From: Aquimarina sp. AU58
GTDB lineage: Bacteria; Bacteroidota; Bacteroidia; Flavobacteriales; Flavobacteriaceae
Length of the DNA stretch: 64,000 bases
Assembly (NCBI RefSeq): GCF_900312745.1
Contig: NZ_OMPD01000014.1
Location: 3,286,001-3,350,000 of the forward strand
Reading direction: 5' to 3'
Below the pieces are notes generated by a model. That model did no database searches, was not told the origin of the DNA, and saw nothing but the letters and a program-made list of their open reading frames with translations. This document shows, piece by piece, positions 36,358-45,146 of this stretch. The stretch's first letter is position 1. Each line of letters begins with the position of its first letter. The position numbers and the translations under genes are program-made.

Positions 36358-37149
36358 TTACAAGTCTTGTAAAATCTTGCTATTCCTTTTATAATTACCA
36401 GGAGTTACTCCAACGTATTTTTTGAAACTATGAGTAAAATGACTTTGATCATAAAACCCTGATTCAAGTGCAATTTCTACCAAAGGAACATCTGTATAAA
36501 AAAGCTTTTTTGAGTTTTCTATTCTAATGGTAGTTAGATATTCCAAAGGTGTTAAACCAATGTTCTTTTTAAAGCTTTTTTGTAGTTTAAATTTATTCAC
36601 TTTAAACTTTTGTTGTAGTATTTCTAAAGTGATTGATTGATTATAATTTAGAGACAAGTAATTAAGGATATCGTCAAAAGGTTCGTTAGCATTTTTTTGA
36701 GAATATGATTGCTCATCGTCATTCAAAGTATCCAAAAAAAGGGTTTCAATGATTTTAAAAATTGATGCTTCGTTTATGTAGAACCCACTGTTACAGTAGG
36801 ATAGAAAATAGGGAAAGCTTGCCAGGTGAGAATAATCGGCATTTATTTTTTTTGAAATACTTTTGATTACATCATCGCTTATATAAAGAGCCTTATAAGT
36901 CCAAGGATTGTTTTTATTACCCCAGTTTTTATGAATTGAATGAGGAGGGATTAATTGTATTGCATTCTTACTGATCAAAAAACCTGAATTGTCAAATGCA
37001 ATGTTTTCGCTTCCATATTCTATATGAGCTAGACTCCAAGATTGATGAAAATGCGAAGGGAAATTTTTATCGATGAACATGGCAGACTTTAGCTCAATAC
37101 CATCTAACATTGATAGTTTTGTTGTCTTTACTTTGTTTATTTCTATCAT
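36358..37149 (-). CDS. AraC-family transcriptional regulator
   Basis: A 263-residue protein. The N-terminal 150 residues form a cupin-like sensing domain (HFHQSWSLAHIEYG). The C-terminal 100 residues hold the two helix-turn-helix units of the AraC family (LEILQQKFKVNKFKLQKSFK and VEIALESGFYDQSHFTHSFK, ending VGVTPGNYK). Most likely controls a nearby operon or its own gene. Confidence 0.85.
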   Translation of the reverse strand: MIEINKVKTTKLSMLDGIELKSAMFIDKNFPSHFHQSWSLAHIEYGSENIAFDNSGFLISKNAIQLIPPHSIHKNWGNKNNPWTYKALYISDDVIKSISKKINADYSHLASFPYFLSYCNSGFYINEASIFKIIETLFLDTLNDDEQSYSQKNANEPFDDILNYLSLNYNQSITLEILQQKFKVNKFKLQKSFKKNIGLTPLEYLTTIRIENSKKLFYTDVPLVEIALESGFYDQSHFTHSFKKYVGVTPGNYKRNSKILQDL

Positions 37150-37155
37150 TTATAT

Positions 37156-37240
37156 TTGCAATTAGGTACTTGTTTTTTTGAGCAAAGAAAGTATTTAGCG
37201 ATACGATTGTCAGTATTAATAATTTTAATAGTTCTTGAAT
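37156..37240 (-). pseudogene. N-terminal remnant of a TolB-like paralogue
   Basis: A leftward reading LKLLILTIVSLNTFFAQKNK matches the signal peptide of the intact TolB-like protein (KLLILTCVLSLNTIFAQEN). The frame then ends. It is the 5' end of a third copy. Confidence 0.55.
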
Positions 37241-37265
37241 TTGGACTTCTTTTTTTAATATGTTT

Positions 37266-37332
37266 GGTAATGTTGAGTATAACAAGGGTAACCTGCCGGT
37301 AGGCGGTTATGATTTGTTATACAGTGTTATCT
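37266..37332 (-). repeat. Short attC-like site, degenerate
   Basis: GAGTATAACAAGG pairs with TTTGTTATACAG around a GCCGGTAGGC centre. The left core reads GGTAATG (C to T), the right core GTTATCT. A second partial hairpin to 37445 ends at GTTGTTA. Neither matches its neighbours exactly. Confidence 0.5.
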
Positions 37333-37442
37333 TTTCGTTTTATTTTTTGTATAAGCTATTATAAAGATTATTTCAGATTATGAAGCCATCCAACAAAAAT
37401 TATAACTATCTTATAGGTAAATGGATATTATAATAAATGTTG

Positions 37443-37910
37443 TTATCCAGGATCAAATGCCGTTGTTTTCATTATTATTCCCTCTTTAAATTCTTTAGAT
37501 ATATATCTACTTTCATTAACTTCAATAAGTAAGTCAAATTGTACCAGATGGTCTAGTTTTTTATTTTCTTTATTAATACTCCAATATTTATTATATCCTT
37601 CATTATCATCGGTATAATCAAAAGCATATTCTGGAGGAGGATAATTCATTCGATTACATACAACGGCTGACTTAATCACTTTCTTAATTAGAGCTTTATC
37701 CTTTTGTAACTCGAATTCGGGGTCAACTTCAGCATCAAATTCATCGTCATAATTCTGGTCGACTAAGACAATTAGAGCAAAAAAATCTGGATTAAACATT
37801 ACAACTGATTTTTGTCCCCAGGCTAAACAGTCAGGATTCGTTACATAAAACTTAAGATTCAATTTTTTCTCTTCAACTTTATTTACTTTAAAAGAATATA
37901 AAAAGCTCAT
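37443..37910 (-). CDS. Hypothetical protein
   Basis: About 156 residues from the ATG at 37910 (MSFLYSFKVNK); an in-frame ATG 27 bp upstream is less likely because it runs into the attC-like site. It is a soluble acidic protein with the segment WGQKSVVMFNPDFFALIVLVDQ. I do not recognise the family. A single-gene cassette by position. Confidence 0.5.
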   Translation of the reverse strand: MSFLYSFKVNKVEEKKLNLKFYVTNPDCLAWGQKSVVMFNPDFFALIVLVDQNYDDEFDAEVDPEFELQKDKALIKKVIKSAVVCNRMNYPPPEYAFDYTDDNEGYNKYWSINKENKKLDHLVQFDLLIEVNESRYISKEFKEGIIMKTTAFDPG

Positions 37911-37933
37911 TTCTAATATTTTTTTTAAATGAT

Positions 37934-38068
37934 GCACAACGAGTTTGTATATGGTTAGTTACTTCGAGCACTAAGTTAGCAAAAAAGAACTGCGTATAAG
38001 AAATCCGGCAGAATTTCCGTGACACTCTTTATCCACTCTCGAGCAATTAACTATACACGGTGTTAGCA
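37934..38068 (-). repeat. attC-like site (135 bp)
   Basis: Left core GCACAAC, right core GTTAGCA, arms GTATATGGTTAG and TTAACTATACACG. Right core is the exact complement of the left core at 39523. Confidence 0.8.
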
Positions 38069-38073
38069 ACAGT

Positions 38074-39507
38074 TTATTTTTCAACTATTAAGAACTCAAC
38101 ATATCTCAAGGCAGAAATAATCAAATTATTTCGATTTTTAGCTTGTTTTTCAAAATTGTCAAGGGTTTCTCTATTTAATTTTCTTCCCTTTATAAAAACA
38201 GTCGAAGGGTTTTGCAATACTGACAAATCTAGTAAAGGGTTATCGTCTATTAATAGAAGGTTCGCAATTTTACCAATTTCAATAGTTCCCATTTCATTCA
38301 TAATTGAATGAGTTTTTGAAGCATTTACTGTAGCTGTTTTCAATACCTCATAATTAGAGAGCCCTGCTTCTTTGTAAAAAGAAAACTCTTGATGAATTGA
38401 AAATCCAGGTATTGTTACACCTATTCCAGCATCAGTACCGCAAATAAAGGTGACATCAATCTCATGAAGTTTTTTGATAATTTTTATATGAAAGTCGTGC
38501 TGTTTTTTTATAGCATTAACAACAGAAGAATCATTTAATTTTGCAGTAGACCACCTTTCAAATTCTGCTTTACTATCGACCTTTTTAATTAAAGGGTTCA
38601 TAAATTGTAATCGCTCTGATTCTAAAATATTATCATCAATGAGCATTTGATAAATGTTATTATAAACCGTTAAAGTTGGACTAAAAGAACTATGTTTTGA
38701 TTTTGCAAAATCATTAATCACTTCTTTTAATTTTAATGTATCCAAAGTATAGTTTAAAGGTTGTTGTATAATATCCTCGGCATGTTCTATAGATTTTATT
38801 TGTGGATTAAAATGATAGGAATAAGGTACTTTTTGTGAAGGATGAGCAACTATGTCCATATCAGAAATCTTTGCCTGTTCAATAATGGCATCAAAGATAT
38901 CTTCGGTTAAGCCATAAAAAGTTTTAATAAAATCATATCCTCTTTTTTTATATGAAATTACTTTTTCTTTTGCATCACTTGGATTTACTAATTGTAAGTT
39001 GTCATCGCCCAAAAACTCTGGCCCTGTAAGTTTAGGGCTTGTTGTGAAAAATATTGGTGAAATAATTTCGTCATTATTTACATCTTCTTTAAGTCTTAAA
39101 TGCATTGGCATACCCCATAAATTACGAATAGATGTAACACCATTGGATAGGTATAAACCAAGTTCATATTTATCCCATATATGAACGTGCATGTCTATAA
39201 GCCCAGGTGTCAGATATTTATTTTCCGCATCAATGATTTTAATATCTTTTACTTCAATATTGTCTGCAATGTTCTTAATTATACCATCTTTGATATATAC
39301 CATTTTGTTGACTAAAATAGTGTCTTGATTCATTGGGACAACATTTACATTGGTAATCAAATAGGAATTACTTTTTGCAAACTCATTATTTTCAACTTTT
39401 AGGTAATTGGTACTTTGGTTATCAACGAATATTATAATAACCATTGTTATTAATAAAATTCCAATAAGTATGGCAATAAATTTAAGAATTCGTTTTATTA
39501 TTCTCAT
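38074..39507 (-). CDS. Membrane-anchored amidohydrolase
   Basis: A 477-residue protein with an N-terminal membrane helix (about 8-29). The amidohydrolase signatures are present: TPGLIDMHVHIWD (HxH), IVAHPSQ and IEHAED (metal His), CGTDAGIG (Asp), with the C-terminal EIGKIANLLLIDDNPL typical of imidazolonepropionase-like members. It would act on a cyclic amide or peptide outside the membrane. A large single-gene cassette with exact complementary ends. Confidence 0.85.
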   Translation of the reverse strand: MRIIKRILKFIAILIGILLITMVIIIFVDNQSTNYLKVENNEFAKSNSYLITNVNVVPMNQDTILVNKMVYIKDGIIKNIADNIEVKDIKIIDAENKYLTPGLIDMHVHIWDKYELGLYLSNGVTSIRNLWGMPMHLRLKEDVNNDEIISPIFFTTSPKLTGPEFLGDDNLQLVNPSDAKEKVISYKKRGYDFIKTFYGLTEDIFDAIIEQAKISDMDIVAHPSQKVPYSYHFNPQIKSIEHAEDIIQQPLNYTLDTLKLKEVINDFAKSKHSSFSPTLTVYNNIYQMLIDDNILESERLQFMNPLIKKVDSKAEFERWSTAKLNDSSVVNAIKKQHDFHIKIIKKLHEIDVTFICGTDAGIGVTIPGFSIHQEFSFYKEAGLSNYEVLKTATVNASKTHSIMNEMGTIEIGKIANLLLIDDNPLLDLSVLQNPSTVFIKGRKLNRETLDNFEKQAKNRNNLIISALRYVEFLIVEK

Positions 39508-39522
39508 GTTGTATTTAATTGT

Positions 39523-39694
39523 TGCTAACGTTTAATATATGTGATCATAGCAGAGCAAAATGTTACCTTGATTTTTGATTTTTCTGCGCATTGGTTGCTA
39601 ACTTTTACTTTCTGCAAGCATTGCGCCTTACCAAAAATACAAGAACCATTTGATTTATCACTTAGCTGCTATGATCACATATATCATGTTAGCA
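39523..39694 (-). repeat. attC-like site, long family A (172 bp)
   Basis: Left core TGCTAAC, right core GTTAGCA. Contains the family A blocks ATAGCAGAGCAAAATGTTACC and CTTTCTGCAAGCATTGCGCC. Both ends match their neighbours exactly. Confidence 0.85.
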
Positions 39695-39700
39695 GCTATT

Positions 39701-40369
39701 TTATTCCAGTTTTGTCAATTTATTATTTCTTCCAATCGTTTTTCTGGAAATATCATTCATATATATAGTGTCATTCTCAAATCGATAAACTCTTTTTAGA
39801 ATAGCATATTCTTCTCCGACGAATTGATTCAGTTTAAAGTCAATTTTTTGCGGTCTTCTTGAATCCAAATAGTAGCTCATATCTGGACTATAAATTTTAT
39901 TATCAAAATAGATAGTATAGTTTTTAATTACCTCGTTAGATTCTATAATTCCTAAATTTTCTAACTTTTCGTATGCAATATCAATTTCACCAAGTTCATT
40001 TGATTCAAATTCTTGAATAGAACTATTAAATTTGATTTTTGCTTTAATAACTTCCCTGTTTAGGTTTTTAAATCTTAAGAGTAACGAATCGGGTTTGTCT
40101 GTTCCATTCCAAGAATAAGTATATCCAATATCTACGCTGTCAATTTTATTATATGATTTTCGAGATAAAGTTATTTTATCATTTCCAATTTCATAAAAAC
40201 CTTTTTCCGATTTTGTTTCGAAAAAGGTTGGGTATGAGAACTTGTACGTAGAATCATCGTATAGTTTTAATTCACAAGACTCAGTTTTATTAAGGTATTC
40301 GATTTTTTTACTACAACCATAAATAAATAAGGAAGTAATTATAATAAGTATGATTGTCCTAATTCTCAA
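39701..40369 (-). CDS. Hypothetical lipoprotein
   Basis: A 222-residue lipoprotein (lipobox FIYGC near residue 19). The mature part is beta-rich with a SCELKLYDDSTYKF strand repeat and an acidic EFESNELGEIDI segment. The family is not recognised. A single-gene cassette. Confidence 0.6.
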   Translation of the reverse strand: MRIRTIILIIITSLFIYGCSKKIEYLNKTESCELKLYDDSTYKFSYPTFFETKSEKGFYEIGNDKITLSRKSYNKIDSVDIGYTYSWNGTDKPDSLLLRFKNLNREVIKAKIKFNSSIQEFESNELGEIDIAYEKLENLGIIESNEVIKNYTIYFDNKIYSPDMSYYLDSRRPQKIDFKLNQFVGEEYAILKRVYRFENDTIYMNDISRKTIGRNNKLTKLE

Positions 40370-40393
40370 TTTAAAATACGATTTTTATATTGC

Positions 40394-40524
40394 TGCTAAC
40401 GGTCTAGGCTATGGGTAGTTGCGTGGGTTAGCACTTAACTTTGCAAGTACACACCAAACTGAAAATCCTCGCGGATTTTCAGAAGTAGGTGAAAACAAGC
40501 AATTACTTATAGCCAATGTTGTGC
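40394..40524 (-). repeat. attC-like site, family B (131 bp)
   Basis: Left core TGCTAAC, right core GTTGTGC, arms GGCTATGGGTAG and CTTATAGCC, central TTTGCAAG and a GAAAATCC...GGATTTTC stem. Both ends match neighbours exactly. Confidence 0.85.
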
Positions 40525-40532
40525 TTAGTTTT

Positions 40533-42098
40533 TTATTTTAAAGTTTCTTTTATATGTTCAACGTCATTGTCGTTTAATTCAAACCATTCTCCTCTTAATC
40601 TTTTCTCAGAATAAGTGCTGTGTAAAGCCTTTTCGATACTCTCTGCAATTTTTCTGACTGGGAATTTCTTTGAAGCAATCATTTCAATTGTCGGCTTTTC
40701 ACTTTGTAAAGTTCTTTCTCTGTATTCTGGACTATTTGAAATTCCAATTTTATAATAACCGTTACTTGTGTCGTGCATTAAATAAACAAAGCAAAAGTCT
40801 GTTATAGTTTCTTTTTCAGGTTCTGCTTGTTTAAATTCTGTTGGTTCATAATTTGGGATTGTCTTTTTTACCAAATCAATATATTCTGATGCGAATTTTT
40901 TGATTACAATTTGAATATTGTTTTTTGTTGGATAAAAGTCATCTCCTCCAATTTCTCCTCCCAAAATTTCTCTTTTGTCACTTACCAAAGAAATTTTCCA
41001 TTTTTTGAAGTTAGAATTGGCAAATAATTCAAGTTCCGTTTGGGTGATTAAACCTTTGTATTCTAAAATTTTCTCGTTTAGACGGTTTTTTGATGAAACT
41101 GGATTTTCATTTAGTTCAAACTGAATTTGTTCTCCGTTTTCAAATAAGAAATATACCTTGTCAAATTGTTTTGGTTTTATTTGTTTTGGGTCAAAATGAA
41201 ATAGAATTTGGTCATTGTTGTCTATGTAATTAAAGCTAAAAAGAAAATCTGTGATGAAATTGTCCGATTTTGTTTTAACTCCTGCACTTATTTGAAATCT
41301 TGAACTAACTTTTTTCCACTTTATAATGGTAGAATTGGTAAACTCGTCTTTAATTATATTAGGCTTATTTATGAAACGTTCATTTATTCTTTTTTCATCA
41401 TTATCTCTAATAATGTACATTAATTCGTTGTCGTCCAAATGAACAACTTTTCGAGGGTCGATTTGATGAATAAAACCAGCCTTTTTTGAATAATTTATAT
41501 GTTTTTGATATTTAGAATCGTTGAATTGAAAGATTGGGTATCCAACTTTTACAAACAAACCATCTTCAATTAACCATTTGTCAAAAGAGTGTTTAAAATC
41601 CGAACCTTTGAAGTATTCTTTAAATTCAGAGTTTTCTATCGAGTTTTCATTTTTGTATTCTCCTTTTTGATGCAGTTTGTAGAAAACATTACCATTTGAA
41701 ATCAAATCTCCTTTAGTCAAAGTATGTTCCAAAATTCCAGATTCAGAAGCTATAATACTTGCCGATTTAAATGTAAATCCACTCATTTCTCCAATACGAA
41801 TTTTGCAAATTGGCTCATCAATTTCAATCCACTCTCCATCAGGTTTATTGTATTCGAAAAAGTAAAATGATTTACTTTTATCTTGTTCTGGAAAGTCATT
41901 TAAGTCAAATTCGCCAAGATTAACGTTAGAAACCCCTTTCTTATCTTTTTCTATTTCGGTTTGTCTTGTCTTGATTTTTTCTTGTTTATTTTCAAGAGCT
42001 TTTTCGATTGGCTTAAATATAAAATTGATAAGTTTAATCCAATACTTGATCAGAAAATATCCGATTATACAGGCTAATAGTATTAATATAAATGTCAA
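40533..42098 (-). CDS. Membrane protein with lipoyl-like and GIY-YIG domains
   Basis: A 521-residue protein with a membrane helix at the N-terminus (about 1-25). A barrel-sandwich, lipoyl/biotinyl-like region follows near residues 90-145 (EPICKIRIGEMSG, ESGILEHTLTKGDLISNGN). A second similar region is near 185-235. The C-terminus (about 430-521) is a T5orf172/MUG113-type GIY-YIG nuclease domain: FVYLMHDTSNGYYKIGISNS, RTLQSE, LHSTYSEKRLRGEWFEL. The combination is unusual. GIY-YIG nucleases cut DNA, so a role in defence is possible but unproven. Confidence 0.65.
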   Translation of the reverse strand: MTFILILLACIIGYFLIKYWIKLINFIFKPIEKALENKQEKIKTRQTEIEKDKKGVSNVNLGEFDLNDFPEQDKSKSFYFFEYNKPDGEWIEIDEPICKIRIGEMSGFTFKSASIIASESGILEHTLTKGDLISNGNVFYKLHQKGEYKNENSIENSEFKEYFKGSDFKHSFDKWLIEDGLFVKVGYPIFQFNDSKYQKHINYSKKAGFIHQIDPRKVVHLDDNELMYIIRDNDEKRINERFINKPNIIKDEFTNSTIIKWKKVSSRFQISAGVKTKSDNFITDFLFSFNYIDNNDQILFHFDPKQIKPKQFDKVYFLFENGEQIQFELNENPVSSKNRLNEKILEYKGLITQTELELFANSNFKKWKISLVSDKREILGGEIGGDDFYPTKNNIQIVIKKFASEYIDLVKKTIPNYEPTEFKQAEPEKETITDFCFVYLMHDTSNGYYKIGISNSPEYRERTLQSEKPTIEMIASKKFPVRKIAESIEKALHSTYSEKRLRGEWFELNDNDVEHIKETLK

Positions 42099-42122
42099 AT
42101 TATTATTTTTTGGTCAAATTAA

Positions 42123-42293
42123 GCACAACGTTTAATATATGTGTCGTAGCAGAGCAAAATGTTACCCTAATTTTGGATAAATCCGTGCATTGGTTGCTAA
42201 CTTTTACTTTCTGCAAGCATTGCGCCTTACCAAAAACACAACCACCATTCGATTGGTCACTTAGCTGCTATGATCACATATATGTTGTTGTAG
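42123..42293 (-). repeat. attC-like site, family A (171 bp)
   Basis: Left core GCACAAC (exact match to the right core at 40524), right core GTTGTAG. Family A internal blocks present. The next left core (TTCTAAC) does not match. Confidence 0.8.
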
Positions 42294-42303
42294 TGCGTTT
42301 TTA

Positions 42304-42753
42304 TTATTTTCCAAGATGCTTTTTAAACATGTAAAATAAAATTTTTTCTTGAACCCTGTAAACAAACCAAAACCAAATAAGTATGAGCGGCAAATACCAA
42401 GGTTTTAAATCAAAAAAATCTTCTCCAGACACAGAAAAAATAATGTAAAAGAGAGTTATGAAACCTACAAAAATATATAGTTCGATTCGTACCTTGGTTT
42501 TCAATTCTACTTTAGTTCTGTCAGAGTCCAATTCCGTTAGTTTTGCATAACCCATAATTCCGTCGATATATTGATTAAACCCTGTTACCATTAGAGTCCC
42601 AATTGAAAATTTGGATAAAAATTTAAACTCATTATCATTAAACCATTCAAAGTTGATTTTTTTATTTGAATTTATTTTTTCTGTTAACTCTTCTTGAGAT
42701 CCGTTAAATTCAAATTCGCTTTTCAATATTATTAAGGATACTATTTTGTCCAT
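42304..42753 (-). CDS. Hypothetical membrane protein
   Basis: A 149-residue protein with two membrane helices near residues 93-110 and 118-137. The soluble N-terminal 85 residues contain SDRTKVELKTKVRIE-type strands. The family is not recognised. A single-gene cassette. Confidence 0.55.
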   Translation of the reverse strand: MDKIVSLIILKSEFEFNGSQEELTEKINSNKKINFEWFNDNEFKFLSKFSIGTLMVTGFNQYIDGIMGYAKLTELDSDRTKVELKTKVRIELYIFVGFITLFYIIFSVSGEDFFDLKPWYLPLILIWFWFVYRVQEKILFYMFKKHLGK

Positions 42754-42768
42754 TTATTTTAGAACTAT

Positions 42769-42898
42769 TTCTAACGGTTCGGCTATGAGTAGTTGCGTGA
42801 GTTAGCACTTAACTTTGCAAGTGCACACCAAACTGAAAATTCTTGCGTATTTTTAGAAGAAAGCAAGTGGTAGCAATTACTTTTAGCCATTGTTACAA
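42769..42898 (-). repeat. attC-like site, family B (130 bp)
   Basis: Left core TTCTAAC, right core GTTACAA (exact complement of the next left core). Arms GGCTATGAGTAG and TTTTAGCC. Confidence 0.8.
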
Positions 42899-42922
42899 AC
42901 AGTAATTAACCTTATTTAATTA

Positions 42923-43636
42923 TTATTCATAAGTAATAATTGTAGTATAATTCACAGTTCCAGATTGTTTTTCTTTTATTAAAATTGGAAAGTTGTCAGA
43001 ATCATAGATATATTCATAAGTTAATTCATTTGTAAAAAAATTATCATTAGCTATTACATTATTCTTTAATCCACTAATCCAAAACCCAAATTGCCAACTT
43101 TCATTCATTTGAGGATAAACATTCTTAAAAGGATTGTTAAAGTTATCATATTTATATTTTTCCGATTCTCCAAACTCATCAATAGTTTCAACCAACCTGT
43201 TAGTTGCATCATATTTATAAAAATAAGTGTTTTCATATTCATTATTTTCATTTATAATAGACTTATTTATTTGATTTAAGGTATTATAGTATAAATATAT
43301 GTCACGCGTGTAACCTCTTATTAGTTTGGATTTAATTGATGATAATTGATTGCCTAAATAATAATAATTTGTTTGTATGTTAGAATTCCATTTTCTACTA
43401 ATAAGTCTATCATTTGAATCATATATAAATTTGCAATCATTCCCAGATTCATCGGTGATTTTTGTTATCAGATTATTAGAATAATAAAAATGATACTCCG
43501 AAGTGATGCCAGCACTATTTTCTACTTTAATACTTAGAGGTTTTTTGAAAACATTAGAGGTAGAATTATCATCATTATTTGAGCAAGAGTAAAATAATAT
43601 TATAAGTAAAAGTCCGTATATTTTTTTTATTCTCAT
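42923..43636 (-). CDS. YD/RHS-repeat-like lipoprotein
   Basis: A 237-residue lipoprotein (lipobox FYSC near residue 19). Tyr-rich repeats of about 20 residues such as FIYDSNDRLISRKWNSN and YKYDNFNNPFKN resemble the YD repeats of RHS-like proteins. Function unknown. A single-gene cassette. Confidence 0.6.
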   Translation of the reverse strand: MRIKKIYGLLLIILFYSCSNNDDNSTSNVFKKPLSIKVENSAGITSEYHFYYSNNLITKITDESGNDCKFIYDSNDRLISRKWNSNIQTNYYYLGNQLSSIKSKLIRGYTRDIYLYYNTLNQINKSIINENNEYENTYFYKYDATNRLVETIDEFGESEKYKYDNFNNPFKNVYPQMNESWQFGFWISGLKNNVIANDNFFTNELTYEYIYDSDNFPILIKEKQSGTVNYTTIITYE

Positions 43637-43651
43637 GAGTATTTTTATTGT

Positions 43652-43808
43652 TTGTAACGGTCTCGTATAACCATCAGTTACGGGTTAAATTAGCGATTAT
43701 TTTCGAGTTAAACATTACATTTAGCAATTCCAAGTGGATTCTAGCCTGTGCAGAGCATAGTCGAAGCATAGTCCAACCCTCCTTAATTGCGGTTATACTT
43801 TGTTGGCG
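43652..43808 (-). repeat. attC-like site (157 bp)
   Basis: Left core TTGTAAC, right core GTTGGCG. One mismatch to the next left core (CGCCAAT). Confidence 0.75.
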
Positions 43809-43820
43809 GTTCGTTATTTT

Positions 43821-44327
43821 TCATTCAGTTACTTTTTTAACATCTAAAAATTTTCCGATTTTCAGAAATATAAATGCGAAGAAAATTCCAATCAATCCAC
43901 CAGCGATTACCAATAGTGCTATCTGTCCTTGTGATAGTATTTTGGAATCTTTTACCAATAATAAAATAGCCATTGTTAACGGTAGATTGATTAAAAGTCC
44001 CGTAATTATTCCCGGTGCATATTTTCTTAAATATATCATAGCTAATAAGTGAGGGAAGAAAACGTTCAAAAACAACATCCCTGCAAACCCTGTAATGATT
44101 GAGTAGTAATATTTTTCTGTTAGATAAAGCTCTTTTGAGAAAGTGACGATAAAACCTAAAATCGTGAATAATGTTACAGCTATTCCAAATTGTCTCGTGG
44201 TTACAGGTTTATGGATAAAAGAAGGAATTGATTTTGTCCATTTTTCCATTCCCAATACTTCTTCAAAATTGTGAAGGGCAAACGCAAACGGAAGCAATGT
44301 AATCAGTGTGTTTAAATTCAATTCCAT
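43821..44327 (-). CDS. HXXEE-domain membrane protein
   Basis: About 168 residues from the ATG at 44327; a longer frame back to 44384 would start inside the attC-like site and is rejected. The N-terminus contains ALHNFEEVLG, the HXXEE motif that names a small integral-membrane family. Four to five hydrophobic helices follow. Function unknown. Confidence 0.75.
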   Translation of the reverse strand: MELNLNTLITLLPFAFALHNFEEVLGMEKWTKSIPSFIHKPVTTRQFGIAVTLFTILGFIVTFSKELYLTEKYYYSIITGFAGMLFLNVFFPHLLAMIYLRKYAPGIITGLLINLPLTMAILLLVKDSKILSQGQIALLVIAGGLIGIFFAFIFLKIGKFLDVKKVTE

Positions 44328-44349
44328 TTTTAAGGGTGGGTTTAATGAC

Positions 44350-44520
44350 CGCCAATGTTTAATATATGTGTCGTAGCAGGGCAAAATGTTACCTCTGCGT
44401 TGAGTTTTTCTGCGCAGTGATTGCTAACTTTTACTTTCTGCAAGCATTGCGCCGTACCAAAAATAACATAACCTTTCGATTCATCACTTTGCTGCTATTA
44501 CATTATATATGGTGTTGTAC
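44350..44520 (-). repeat. attC-like site, family A (171 bp)
   Basis: Left core CGCCAAT, right core GTTGTAC. Family A blocks present, with GCGCCGTACC in place of GCGCCTTACC. Confidence 0.8.
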
Positions 44521-44527
44521 TGCATTT

Positions 44528-44776
44528 TTATCTTTTTGTGTTTTTATCTCTTGTCAATAAACATTCTCCTGTACCGTTATAAATATTAAATTCATAATTA
44601 GAACTTTCAGTCAGCTTTTTCTCTACAAATTCTATAGCTAAATCATACGTTTCAAAAATGTGAAAAACATCCTCATTTCCTATATATCGATTGAAATTGA
44701 TATTCAATATAATTCCTGTATTTAATTCGGCCGAAAGCTCAGAGTACTGTTCACTTTCCAAGATCGGAGCTTCCAT
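44528..44776 (-). CDS. Small hypothetical protein, second of a pair
   Basis: An 82-residue acidic protein with segment YDLAIEFVEKKLTES. The family is not recognised. It lies 3 bp after the 93-residue gene in the same cassette and must be translated with it. Confidence 0.45.
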   Translation of the reverse strand: MEAPILESEQYSELSAELNTGIILNINFNRYIGNEDVFHIFETYDLAIEFVEKKLTESSNYEFNIYNGTGECLLTRDKNTKR

Positions 44777-44779
44777 TTA

Positions 44780-45061
44780 TTATTTCTTGTTGATTTTATT
44801 AATTTCTTCGTCAAATTTTGAGGATAGCTTTAAATACTCAACATTCCAACCATTTGCCATAGAAATTTCTTGAATTGTGGAAGTAGGTGCAAATTCTACT
44901 TGTAAAAGATGTTTATCTATTTTTTCATTTCTTTCTAACTTGCAAATTTGAATTTCCAAGTTTTTCACTACTTCTTTAGGCGTCAATGGACTCCAATCAG
45001 ATTCCACCGATTGATTAAGAAGTTCAATTACTTTAATCAGTATTTCTTTGAGATTTTCCAT
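44780..45061 (-). CDS. Small hypothetical protein, first of a pair
   Basis: A 93-residue protein. An N-terminal amphipathic helix (LKEILIKVIELLNQSVESDW) precedes PLTPKEVVKNLE and a C-terminal helix. The family is not recognised. The pair shares one cassette, as do many toxin-antitoxin or effector-immunity pairs, but neither shows a known toxin motif. Confidence 0.45.
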   Translation of the reverse strand: MENLKEILIKVIELLNQSVESDWSPLTPKEVVKNLEIQICKLERNEKIDKHLLQVEFAPTSTIQEISMANGWNVEYLKLSSKFDEEINKINKK

Positions 45062-45072
45062 TATTCAGCAAT

Positions 45073-45140
45073 GTAGTACGCTCCTTGTATGTTGCGTTTG
45101 CCTGCCAAAGGCGGCATATGCAATATACAAACTATTGTAC
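45073..45140 (-). repeat. Short attC-like site (68 bp)
   Basis: Left core GTAGTAC (expected GTACAAC, two mismatches), right core ATTGTAC (one mismatch to the next left core). Arms CTTGTATGTTGC and GCAATATACAA; stem loop GCCTGCCAAAGGCGGC. The same arm type recurs at the right edge of the window. Confidence 0.65.
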
Positions 45141-45146
45141 GTAGTA

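Noticed and set aside
39523..39694. Family A repeats as MITEs with terminal inverted repeats
   Set aside because: Unrelated repeat families occupy the same relative positions, there are no target duplications, and end complementarity is between neighbours rather than within one repeat.
39541..39768. Rightward open frames in family A repeats, with similar translations at 42092-42334 and 62557-62994
   Set aside because: They recur because the repeats recur; the frames have no start context, span attC arms, and differ at their ends. They are by-products of the repeat.
43821..44384. A longer HXXEE protein starting at 44384
   Set aside because: The extra 19 residues come from the attC-like repeat; the ATG at 44327 gives the normal family start.
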